DNA from: an uncultured Roseiflexaceae bacterium
GTDB taxonomy: Bacteria; Chloroflexota; Chloroflexia; Chloroflexales; Roseiflexaceae
Length of the DNA stretch: 27,095 nt
NCBI GenBank assembly: GCA_937974195.1
Contig: CALJIC010000005.1
Coordinates: forward strand, 1 to 27,095
Direction of reading: 5' to 3'
Each line of letters starts with the position of its first letter. Position 1 is the stretch's first letter. Below are positions 1 to 6,760 of the stretch, in pieces. The notes below the pieces were generated by a model. It was not told where the DNA came from. It saw nothing but the letters and a program-made list of their open reading frames with translations, and made no database searches. A program made the translations under genes and the position numbers.

Positions 1-65
1 CCAGCGGCCCGCCACGCCTCTAGGAGGGCGGCACGGCCGCGTCACTTCTCAGGCCAAATGGAACG

Positions 66-1289
66 TCAGCGGGTGGCGATCGGCGTGCCGTCCCACAGGG
101 TGAACTGGCCGCCCTTGACGACCATCTTGACGTCCTGGGGCGCGCGCACCCGGCGCGTCTCCGGGTCGAAGCTCACCTTGCCGAAGATCACGCTCGGCAC
201 ATCCTCGATCTGCGCCAGCCCGTCGCGGATCGCCTTGCGGTCCGTGCCGTACTGCTTGATCACCTCGGAGACGAGGATCATCGTGTCATAGGCGACGGCG
301 GCGAAGGTGTCGGGCTCCTCGCCGTACTTGGCCTTGAACGCGCTGACGAACGCCTGCACCTCGGGGCGCGGGTCGCCGGGGAAGAAGTTGGTGTTGGTGT
401 ACACGCCCTCCACGGCCTCGCCGCCCAGCTCGATGAACTTGGGCGAGTAGACCGAGCTGATCGCCACGAGCGGCTGGTTCAGGCCGGCGCTGCGGGTCTG
501 CTGCGCGATCAGCGCGCCGTCGGCGTAGTAGGAGATCAGGATGATCCCGTCCGGGTTGGCGTCGCGCACGCGCGTGAGCGTCGAGCGGAAGTCCTTCTCC
601 TCCGGCAGGTAGCCCTCGACCGCCACGACCTCAGCGCCCAGCTCCTGCGCGGCCGGCAGGAACAGGTCGGTGGTGGTGCGGCCCCAGTCGGTGTTGAGGT
701 GCAGCACGGCCAGCCGCTTCAGGCCGAGGTCGCTGACGGCGTAGCGGGCGAGCATGGGGGCGTTGTCGGACTGGCTGACCGAGTTGCTCCACATGTACTG
801 GCCGCCCTTGGTGAAGTCCGGGTGGGAGTTGGTGAAGCCGAACTGCACCAGGCCGGCGCGCTCGTAGATCGGCGAGGCGGCCATGGAGGCCGGGCTCGAG
901 AAGTCGCCCAGCTCGATCACGATCCGCGGGTCGTTGACGAACTTCTGCGCGATGGCGACGGCCTGCTTCGGGTCCGATTGCGAGTCTTCGAACAGGTACT
1001 CGAGCGGCCGGCCGTTGATGCCTCCCTGGCCGTTGATCTGCTCCAGCGCCAGGTCGAAGCCCTTCTTCCACTGGGCGCCGTACTGGGCGTTCTGGCCCGT
1101 GAGCGGCCCGCTCACGCCGATCAGGATCGGCTCGCCGCTCGGCTGGCTCGCGCTCCCGGCGGACGCGGGCTGGCCGGCGGGCTCGGTGGGCGCCTGCGTC
1201 TGCGCTGCAGGCGCGCCGCAGGCCGCGATGAGCAGGGAGGCAAGGAGAACGATCGCGCCTGCGAGACGGGCTGGAACGAGAGCCTTCAT
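66..1289 (-). CDS. Branched-chain amino acid-type ABC transporter substrate-binding lipoprotein (LivJ/type 1 periplasmic-binding fold)
   Basis: The 407-residue product begins with a lipoprotein signal: a basic N-terminus, a hydrophobic stretch and the lipobox IAAC at about residues 20-23. A Thr/Gln/Pro/Ser-rich spacer follows. The body starts with ILIGVSGPLTGQNAQYG, the usual opening of Peripla_BP_6 proteins, and continues with INGQGGINGR, FVNDPRIV, AVAYDTMILV and a closing beta-rich region, so the protein is full length. It should bind an amino acid, amide or related small carboxylate outside the membrane and hand it to an ABC permease. No permease or ATPase of this family is in the window, so it is an orphan here or works with distant genes. 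An in-frame start 24 codons upstream is rejected: the chosen ATG has AGGAG 6 nt before it and the earlier codons do not encode a signal peptide. Substrate cannot be read from sequence. Confidence 0.93.
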   Translation of the reverse strand: MKALVPARLAGAIVLLASLLIAACGAPAAQTQAPTEPAGQPASAGSASQPSGEPILIGVSGPLTGQNAQYGAQWKKGFDLALEQINGQGGINGRPLEYLFEDSQSDPKQAVAIAQKFVNDPRIVIELGDFSSPASMAASPIYERAGLVQFGFTNSHPDFTKGGQYMWSNSVSQSDNAPMLARYAVSDLGLKRLAVLHLNTDWGRTTTDLFLPAAQELGAEVVAVEGYLPEEKDFRSTLTRVRDANPDGIILISYYADGALIAQQTRSAGLNQPLVAISSVYSPKFIELGGEAVEGVYTNTNFFPGDPRPEVQAFVSAFKAKYGEEPDTFAAVAYDTMILVSEVIKQYGTDRKAIRDGLAQIEDVPSVIFGKVSFDPETRRVRAPQDVKMVVKGGQFTLWDGTPIATR

Positions 1290-1570
1290 AGGTGACTCCT
1301 TACGAGCGTTCGCTTGTGGACGCGCCCTCCCCATTGGCGCGGCGGGCGGCGGCACGCGCACCGCGCTCCAAATAGATTCGGCGGAGGCCGCTGAGAGCAG
1401 CCTCCGCCTGGTTCATTGAGCTGAGCCGCGCCGTATCGCGCTGCTCTGTGTCTCATTCCTGGCGGCGCTCATCTCTCAGGTTTCCCTGCCGGACTTGGCA
1501 CCCGTCGTCGGGTTGCCGCGGCTTCGTCGGGCCGGTCCCTCCGCCGCTCTGGATAAGCGCGTCCTTGTCT

Positions 1571-1678
1571 GTTGCGCTGGATGTTACTTTATTTGCGCAA
1601 CATTGTCAAGAAGTTTTCTGCGAATCGCTTCACCGCCTGTCTGGACAGCGACCGAACTGCTATTGTTGCGAATGTTGC
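1571..1678. promoter_or_regulatory. Candidate shared operator region with repeated TTGCG motifs
   Basis: This AT-richer stretch lies between two divergent promoters. TTGCG occurs at 1572, 1594 (inside the palindrome TTGCGCAA) and 1666, with CTGCGAA near 1618. The segment 1591-1605 read on the minus strand closely matches the segment around 1662-1676 read on the plus strand (GTTGCG flanked by ATT/AAT). The arrangement suits one regulator acting on both genes. The binding protein is unknown and the reading is inference. Confidence 0.35.
1581..1609 (-). promoter_or_regulatory. Sigma-70-type promoter for the leftward substrate-binding protein gene
   Basis: On the minus strand there is a perfect -35 TTGACA (1604-1609), a 17-bp spacer and -10 TAACAT (1581-1586). 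The predicted start is near 1574, giving a leader of about 285 nt. The spacer contains the 8-bp palindrome TTGCGCAA (1593-1600), a plausible regulator contact. Confidence 0.62.
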
Positions 1679-1687
1679 TTCAGTTAG

Positions 1688-1716
1688 TTTACAAAAATCG
1701 CATCCTGTGCTAGGCT
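1688..1716 (+). promoter_or_regulatory. Promoter for the acyl-CoA dehydrogenase-like gene
   Basis: There is a -35 TTTACA (1688-1693), a 17-bp spacer and a weak -10 TAGGCT (1711-1716), helped by an upstream TGC (1708-1710) that makes an extended -10. The expected start is near 1723, about 165 nt before the chosen start codon. Confidence 0.5.
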
Positions 1717-1887
1717 ACAGGGCGGGCCGCGTCACCCGCGCCGTGGCTGGCGCAGGTGATGCTTGATACCCGAAAGGGTTTTCAGGTATGATTCATGGGC
1801 CGCACCGCGACCTGTGCGAGCGCACAGCGCAGGTCGGCCGGGTCGAGACAGCGGCGCCGCCGGCGCCGCGACGCGGAGGAGCAGCGC

Positions 1888-3102
1888 ATGAAACTTCCCT
1901 ACACGCTGACCGAGCGCCAGCAGCGGTTCGTCGCCCTGGCGGACAGCCTGGCGGCGCGGTTTGCGGAGCGCGCCAACGTCTACGATCGCGAAGGCACCTT
2001 CCCCTACGAGAACTACACCGACCTCCACGAGTCCGGCTACCTGCGCCTGGTGATCCCCCGCGAGTACGGCGGCGAGGGCGCTGATGTGTACGAGATGGTG
2101 CTGGCGCAGGAGCGGCTCGCCCGCGGCGACGGCTCGACCGCCCTCCCGACCGCCATGCTGATCAATATCATCGGCTCGAACGCCACGCAGCTCACCTGGC
2201 CCGAGCCGGTCTTCGAGACGGTCTGCCGGACGATCGCGACGGAGGGCGGGCTGATCAATAACGTGGTCACCGAGGCGGAGCTCGGCAGCATCTCGCGCGG
2301 CGGCGTCCCGGCCACCACCGCCACCCCGGTCGAAGGCGGCTGGCTGATCAACGGCCACAAGCGCTTCGCCACCGGCGCGCCGGCGCTGCGCTTCTTCGTC
2401 ACGGGTGTGCGCCTGCCGCCGCGTGAAGGGGCGCCCGAGGGCGAGACCGCCAGCGCGATCGTGCGCGCCGGGTCGCCCGGGCTGCGCCTGGTGGATACCT
2501 GGAGCGACAGCCTGAGCCTGCGCACGTCGGGGAACTACGACGTGTACTTCGAGAACGTCTTCGTCCCCGACGAGTGGCTGGTCGCACGGCGCCCGGTCGG
2601 CGCGCCCGCCCAGCCGCCGGGCGTGAACGGCTGGGGCCTGGCGATCGCCGCCGTCTACCTCGGCATCGGCCAGGCCGCCTGCGACGCCGCGTGCGACTAC
2701 GCCAGCAGCCGCGTCCCGTCGTCGCTCGGCAAGCCGATCGCCGAGCTGCCGCACATCCAGCAGTGGATCGGCGAGATGCAGGTGACGCTCGATGCCGCCA
2801 GGGCGGTGCTCCACAGCGCCGCGCGCACGTGGGTGGAGCACCCCGAGGCGCGCCCGAAGCTCGGGCCGCAGATCGCGGCGGCCAAGTACCTCTGCACCAA
2901 CGCCGCCTGCGCCGCCAGCGAGAAGGCGCTGCGGGTCGCGGGCGGGTTCAGCCTCACGCGCGACCTGCCGCTCGAGCGCTACTTCCGCGATGCGCGCGCC
3001 GGGCTGTTCAACCCGCCGCAGGACGACCTGGCGCTCGGGCTGATCGGCCGGACGGCGCTGGCAGAGCGCCGCGAGGAGCGCGCGGCCACAGGCGACCTGT
3101 GA
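1888..3102 (+). CDS. Acyl-CoA dehydrogenase-superfamily flavoprotein
   Basis: The 404-residue protein has the three-part acyl-CoA dehydrogenase layout: an alpha-helical N-terminal domain (about 1-125, with YLRLVIPREYGGEGADVYEM), a beta middle domain (about 126-230, ending NVFVPDEWLV) and a helical C-terminal domain (about 240-390, with AGGFSLTRDLPLERYFRDAR). Members bind FAD or FMN and either oxidise acyl-CoA thioesters or, in the DszC-like branch, act as reduced-flavin monooxygenases. The usual YEG segment carrying the catalytic Glu of classical short- and medium-chain dehydrogenases is not recognisable; the equivalent stretch reads GLFNPPQDD. The reaction is therefore uncertain. The start is set by GGAGGA 7 nt before the ATG; an upstream in-frame extension is an Arg-rich run unlike the family. 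A small gene follows after 34 nt, probably on the same transcript. Confidence 0.9.
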   Translation: MKLPYTLTERQQRFVALADSLAARFAERANVYDREGTFPYENYTDLHESGYLRLVIPREYGGEGADVYEMVLAQERLARGDGSTALPTAMLINIIGSNATQLTWPEPVFETVCRTIATEGGLINNVVTEAELGSISRGGVPATTATPVEGGWLINGHKRFATGAPALRFFVTGVRLPPREGAPEGETASAIVRAGSPGLRLVDTWSDSLSLRTSGNYDVYFENVFVPDEWLVARRPVGAPAQPPGVNGWGLAIAAVYLGIGQAACDAACDYASSRVPSSLGKPIAELPHIQQWIGEMQVTLDAARAVLHSAARTWVEHPEARPKLGPQIAAAKYLCTNAACAASEKALRVAGGFSLTRDLPLERYFRDARAGLFNPPQDDLALGLIGRTALAERREERAATGDL

Positions 3103-3136
3103 CAGCACTCGGAACATGCGTCGAAGGGGGACAGCT

Positions 3137-3370
3137 ATGGGTCAGACTGATGAGGGCAGCTGCGCCGCACTCGCTCCAGGGGTCCGCGTGCGGCTCTGCG
3201 ATCCGACGCTGCAACCGTTCTACGGCGTGTACGGCACGGTGCTGACGATCCGCTCGTGCGGCGGCGGCCGTGTCGAGTACGTCGCCGTTCAGATGGACGA
3301 CCTCCCGCCCAACGAGGGGCCGGCGCTGTTCTACCCCCACCAGGTCGCTGTGGTTACCGAGGAGCCGTGA
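3137..3370 (+). CDS. Small SH3/KOW-like beta-barrel protein of unknown function
   Basis: A 77-residue acidic protein with no signal peptide or membrane segment. The stretch LAPGVRVRLCDP, then GVYGTVLTIRSCGGGRVEYVAVQMDD and finally LFYPHQVAVV, has the strand-turn-strand pattern and conserved Gly/Val spacing of small SH3 or KOW-type barrels, with a C-terminal strand resembling a hydrophobic edge. The start is the second in-frame ATG, preceded by a GGGGG purine tract; an upstream start would add seven residues. It lies 34 nt after the acyl-CoA dehydrogenase-like gene on the same strand and is probably co-transcribed with it. I do not recognise a named family, and function is unknown. Confidence 0.68.
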   Translation: MGQTDEGSCAALAPGVRVRLCDPTLQPFYGVYGTVLTIRSCGGGRVEYVAVQMDDLPPNEGPALFYPHQVAVVTEEP

Positions 3371-3377
3371 CCGGTAC

Positions 3378-3411
3378 GCGGCGCGCGTGGGCGGGGAGCC
3401 CCGCGCGCCGC
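3378..3411. terminator. GC-rich hairpin between convergent genes
   Basis: A perfect 10-bp G+C stem (3378-3387 with 3402-3411) with a 14-nt loop lies between the small gene and the convergent aldehyde dehydrogenase gene. There is no T-tract on either side, so it may slow polymerase or terminate weakly in both directions, but it is not a canonical intrinsic terminator. Confidence 0.35.
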
Positions 3412-3435
3412 CGCTGTGCGGAGAAACAGGGAACG

Positions 3436-3455
3436 TAGAGGGCCGCGGCCCTCCG
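3436..3455. repeat. Short palindromic intergenic repeat, copy A
   Basis: The 16-bp perfect palindrome GAGGGCCGCGGCCCTC (3438-3453) lies between two gene ends. The 20 bases around it recur with one change at 17824-17843, and a third relative is at 17759-17777. This fits a REP-like dispersed element. Confidence 0.5.
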
Positions 3456-3464
3456 CGCCCCCCG

Positions 3465-4994
3465 CTACTCCGGCAGCAGCACGTCCCAGTGCAGCCGGCC
3501 GGCGCGCCGCTGCAGCAGGTCGACGTGAATGTGCTTGGTCTCGGTGTAGGCCAGCAGGCCCTGCAGCCCGTGCTCGCGGCCGACCCCGCTCTGCTTGTAC
3601 CCGCCGAACGGCGCGCGCGGCTGGATGATGTGGTGGTCGTTGATCCAGACCGTGCCCGCGCGGACGCGCTTGGCGACCTCGATCGCGGCCTGGATGTCGC
3701 GTGACCAGATCGCGGCGCCCAGCCCGTAGCGGCTGTCGTTGGCGAGCTGGATGGCCTCGGTCACGTCGCGGTACGGGATGACGGCCAGCACCGGCCCGAA
3801 GATCTCCTCCTGGGCCAGGCGCATGTCGTTGCGCACGCGGGCGAAGATCGTCGGCTCGACGAACGGGGCGCGCTCGAACCCGGGCACGCTGGCGCGGCGC
3901 CCGCCGGTGGCGAGCAGCGCGCCCTCCTGCCTGCCGAGCGCGATATACTCCTCCACCGTCCTTCGCTGCCGCTCCGAGACCAGCGGCCCCTGGTCGGTCT
4001 CCAGGTCCAGCGGGTCGCCCAGCCGCAGCCCGCTCGCCCGCGCCACCAGCCGCTCCAAGAACTCGTCGTGCAGCTGCTCCGGCACCAGGCAGCGCGTGCC
4101 GGCCTCGCAGCTCTGCCCGCCGTTGAAGAACACGCCGAAGAGCACCCCGTCGGTCGCCAGCTCCAGGTCCGCGTCCGGCAGCACGATGCTGGGCGACTTG
4201 CCGCCCAGCTCCAGGGTGACGCGCTTGATCGTGTCGCTGGCGAGGCGCATGATGTGGCGCCCGGTGTCGGTCGAGCCGGTGAACGAGATCTTGTCCACCC
4301 CCGGGTGCCGCGCGATCGCGTCGCCGACCTCGTCGCCCGGCCCGGTGACGACGTTGAGCACGCCGCGCGGCAGCAGGCCGGACTCGTCGATCAGCTGGGT
4401 GAGCATCAGCGCGGTGAGCGGGGTGTAGGAGGCCGGCTTGAGGACGATCGTGTTCCCGGCGGCCAGCGCTGGGGCGATCTTCCAGACCGCCATCAGCAGC
4501 GGGTAGTTCCAGGGGATGATCTGCCCGCAGACGCCGATCGGCTCGCGCCAGACGAAGTTCCAGCTCACCGACGGGACGTCCATCCACGGCAGCGGCTCGT
4601 AGGGCGGGGTGTTCGCCAGCTCGGCGAAGACGCGCAGGTGCTCCACCGCCCAGGGCACGTCGACGAAGGTCGTCTTGCGCAGCGGCGCGCCCAGGTTGCG
4701 CGTCTCGATCTCGGCGAACTCGGCGGTGCGCTCTTCGAGCAGGTCGGCGATCGCGTTCAGGATGCGCGCCCGCTCGCGGCCGGGGGTGTGCGGCCACGGC
4801 CCCCGGTCGAACGCGTCGCGGGCCGCGCGCACCGCCCGGTCCACGTCGCTGGCCCGGCCCCGCGCGACGTAGGCCATCGGCTGGCCCAGCGCCGGCTCGT
4901 TCACCGCCATGAGCTCCCCGCCATCCGCGTCGACCCAGCGGCCATCGATGTAGAGGCGGTAGTGCGGAAGGTCGGGGTTGCTGCTGGCCGACAT
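3465..4994 (-). CDS. NAD(P)-dependent aldehyde dehydrogenase (ALDH superfamily)
   Basis: The 509-residue product is a full-length ALDH. Visible landmarks are the PWNYP motif (161-165), the coenzyme-binding LKPAS (185-189), FTGST (238-242), the general base Glu262 in LELGGKS and the catalytic Cys296 in NGGQSCEAGTR. Near the C-terminus PFGGYKQSG is intact. It should oxidise an aldehyde to the carboxylic acid in the cytoplasm. Overall it resembles the betaine-aldehyde and aromatic or aliphatic ALDH group, but the substrate is not determinable. The nucleophile loop reads GQSC instead of the more common GQCC. The start ATG has AAGGAG at 6 nt. The gene is monocistronic, convergent with the acyl-CoA dehydrogenase pair, and has its own promoter with an overlapping dyad. 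Confidence 0.96.
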   Translation of the reverse strand: MSASSNPDLPHYRLYIDGRWVDADGGELMAVNEPALGQPMAYVARGRASDVDRAVRAARDAFDRGPWPHTPGRERARILNAIADLLEERTAEFAEIETRNLGAPLRKTTFVDVPWAVEHLRVFAELANTPPYEPLPWMDVPSVSWNFVWREPIGVCGQIIPWNYPLLMAVWKIAPALAAGNTIVLKPASYTPLTALMLTQLIDESGLLPRGVLNVVTGPGDEVGDAIARHPGVDKISFTGSTDTGRHIMRLASDTIKRVTLELGGKSPSIVLPDADLELATDGVLFGVFFNGGQSCEAGTRCLVPEQLHDEFLERLVARASGLRLGDPLDLETDQGPLVSERQRRTVEEYIALGRQEGALLATGGRRASVPGFERAPFVEPTIFARVRNDMRLAQEEIFGPVLAVIPYRDVTEAIQLANDSRYGLGAAIWSRDIQAAIEVAKRVRAGTVWINDHHIIQPRAPFGGYKQSGVGREHGLQGLLAYTETKHIHVDLLQRRAGRLHWDVLLPE

Positions 4995-5038
4995 AAGGTA
5001 CTCCTTGGCGCGTCTGGCGGCGCATCTGCATGATGCTG

Positions 5039-5073
5039 TGCGTCATCATAGCATGCATGACGCAGCGCGGCAA
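5039..5073 (-). promoter_or_regulatory. Promoter of the aldehyde dehydrogenase gene with overlapping operator dyad
   Basis: On the minus strand there is -35 TTGCCG (5068-5073), a 17-bp spacer and -10 TATGAT (5045-5050) with an upstream TGC. The perfect inverted repeat TGCGTCAT-N10-ATGACGCA (5039-5064) covers the -10 and most of the spacer, where a repressor would block initiation. A second smaller dyad, ATGATG-N8-CATCAT, overlaps its left side. The regulator is not adjacent. Confidence 0.6.
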
Positions 5074-5114
5074 ACGGCCGCTTCGCGCCGGCGGCCCGCT
5101 CGCTGGTAGGCGCC

Positions 5115-6725
5115 CTACTTCGGCACGAAGGTGTAGATGCGGTCGCGGTACGCCAGCTCGTAGTGCTCGCGGATCGCGCTGAGCATCTCGGGCGTCCAGC
5201 GCCCGCTGGGGTCCAGCGTGGTCTCGGCGGCGTTCACCGGGATCATGATCGCGCTGAAGCGCCGCGCGGCGATCTCCTGCAGCAGGCCGCGCTGGTCCCA
5301 CAGCCCGCTCGCGGCGGCCGGCCCCATCGTGGAGGGGTCGTCGTAGCGCAGCGGCTTGCTGGCCTGAAGCAGCAGCCCGGTGTCGTCGGCCAGGATCTCG
5401 CCCGGCGTAGCGCGCATGAACGCCAGGAAGCGCTCGGGCGGGTCGCTCGGCGCCAGCTGCCCCTCGTACCACGCCGGCGGGCTGAAGGCGAGCCAGAGCT
5501 GGAGGCCCGCCAGCCCGACCAGCAGCGCCGCCTGCCGCCGACGCCGGATGAGCTCTTCCGCCCCGTACCCCACGGCGCAGCCGGCGGCGATCGCCAGCGC
5601 CAGGTGCGTCTCGAGCAGGTGGTTGTGGTTCGCGCCGACCTCGCCGGCGTAGAGCAGCGTGAGCGGCCCGACCAGCGCGTAGGCCGCCGGCACGGTCAGC
5701 GCCCGCCGAACCGGCGCGAGCGCGACGCAGGTGACGGCCAGGGCCACCGCCGGCCACCAGAACGCCAGCAGCCCGACGAGCTTCGCGAACAGCCCCGGCG
5801 ACCACCACGAGGTGCGCTGGAAGTTCCACCAGACGTGCAGGGTGTAGCCGCCGGACGTCAGGCCGTCCAGCAGTGCCCAGCCGCCCAGGGCGAGCGCCAG
5901 GTACAGCGCGGCGAAGCCGAGCGTGCGAGCGCGGATGGGCGAGCGAGCACGCGCGGGCTGGCCGGGCGTGCCTTCGGACCGCAGCCCGCGCCAGGCGCGC
6001 AGGTCGTCGGCCAGCAGCGCCAGGCCGGCGGCGAGCGGCCCGGCGACATCCGTCTGCTTGGTGAAGAAGGCGCAGGCGAAGCAGGCCGCCGCAAGCACGA
6101 GTGATGTATTGAATGGTCGTTCATTCAAAATAGAAGGACGCGTGGAGCGCTCCAGGCCGCGCGCCGTGAGGAGCAGCCCCCAGGTGGTGAAAGCCAGCGC
6201 CATCAGGTCCGGCTTGACGCGCGAGCCCCACAGCAGCGCCGGCGGCGCGCTGACGAACAGCGTCGCGCCGATCAGCGCCGCCGGCCACGACCCGGAGCAG
6301 CGGCGGATGAGCAGCGCCACGCCGACCGCTGTGGCCGCCAGCGCGAGCATCGAGAGGAGCCGGCCGCTCCAGAAGATGTGCGGGCCGCGGTACAGGTCGG
6401 CGAGCGCGAGCGCAAGGGTGTGGAGCGGCGGGTATGGCGCCGAGATGAATCGGTGCGGCTCCAGCGGCCCGTAGAGCGGCTCGCCGGCGCGCAGCAGCCG
6501 GGCCTCGTGGAGCAGCGTCCCCTCCAGCCCGTCGTGGGGGTACGGGTAGCGGTGCAGCGCCGCGAGCTGCGCCAGGCTCACCCACAGGAGGGCCGCCGTG
6601 AGCGGGGCGAGCAGCGCGAGCAGCCCCGCAGCCAGCGGGACGTCCACCCGCCGCCCGGCATGGATTGTCGAGCGTGTGCGTGCCATGCCGGCGGCCACAG
6701 CGAGAAGTGTGCCGCCGCAGCGCAT
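5115..6725 (-). CDS. GT-C fold membrane glycosyltransferase (GT39/GT87-like)
   Basis: A 536-residue polytopic protein with about ten hydrophobic segments. After the first membrane helix comes an extracytoplasmic acidic loop, YPHDGLEGTLLHEARLL, then GEPLYGPLEP and SAPYPPLHTL, the layout of GT-C enzymes in which the Asp or Glu after helix 1 acts in catalysis. A second recognisable block is LIRRCSGSWPAALIGATLF, then SRVKPDLMALAF. Such enzymes transfer a sugar from a polyprenyl-phosphate donor to an acceptor on the outer face of the membrane; donor and acceptor are unknown. The ATG at 6725 fits a leaderless transcript; an alternative ATG at 6686 would place the first helix closer to the N-terminus. 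Neither has a clear Shine-Dalgarno. It is divergent from a second GT-C gene. Confidence 0.85.
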   Translation of the reverse strand: MRCGGTLLAVAAGMARTRSTIHAGRRVDVPLAAGLLALLAPLTAALLWVSLAQLAALHRYPYPHDGLEGTLLHEARLLRAGEPLYGPLEPHRFISAPYPPLHTLALALADLYRGPHIFWSGRLLSMLALAATAVGVALLIRRCSGSWPAALIGATLFVSAPPALLWGSRVKPDLMALAFTTWGLLLTARGLERSTRPSILNERPFNTSLVLAAACFACAFFTKQTDVAGPLAAGLALLADDLRAWRGLRSEGTPGQPARARSPIRARTLGFAALYLALALGGWALLDGLTSGGYTLHVWWNFQRTSWWSPGLFAKLVGLLAFWWPAVALAVTCVALAPVRRALTVPAAYALVGPLTLLYAGEVGANHNHLLETHLALAIAAGCAVGYGAEELIRRRRQAALLVGLAGLQLWLAFSPPAWYEGQLAPSDPPERFLAFMRATPGEILADDTGLLLQASKPLRYDDPSTMGPAAASGLWDQRGLLQEIAARRFSAIMIPVNAAETTLDPSGRWTPEMLSAIREHYELAYRDRIYTFVPK

Positions 6726-6730
6726 TGGGG

Positions 6731-6760
6731 TATACTACCGGGCATGGCTGTGACATCCAA
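6731..6760. promoter_or_regulatory. Overlapping divergent -10 elements between two glycosyltransferase genes
   Basis: On the plus strand TATACT (6731-6736) ends 7 nt before the ATG at 6744, the spacing expected if transcription starts at or next to the start codon. On the minus strand TAGTAT (6732-6737), with TTGGAT (6755-6760) 17 bp upstream of it, ends 6 nt before the ATG at 6725. The two -10 hexamers share five bases. Both genes could have leaderless mRNAs, and the two promoters could not be occupied together. Confidence 0.5.

Noticed and set aside
3331..5829. Very long leftward open frame covering the aldehyde dehydrogenase gene
   Set aside because: It is in a different frame from the ALDH, is extremely Arg/Ala/Gly-rich and shows no domain; it is the usual shadow of a G+C-rich gene.
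6378..6743. Upstream extension of the 701-residue glycosyltransferase frame
   Set aside because: The extension overlaps the divergent glycosyltransferase and encodes Arg/Gln-rich sequence; membrane topology and the -10 element place the start at 6744.
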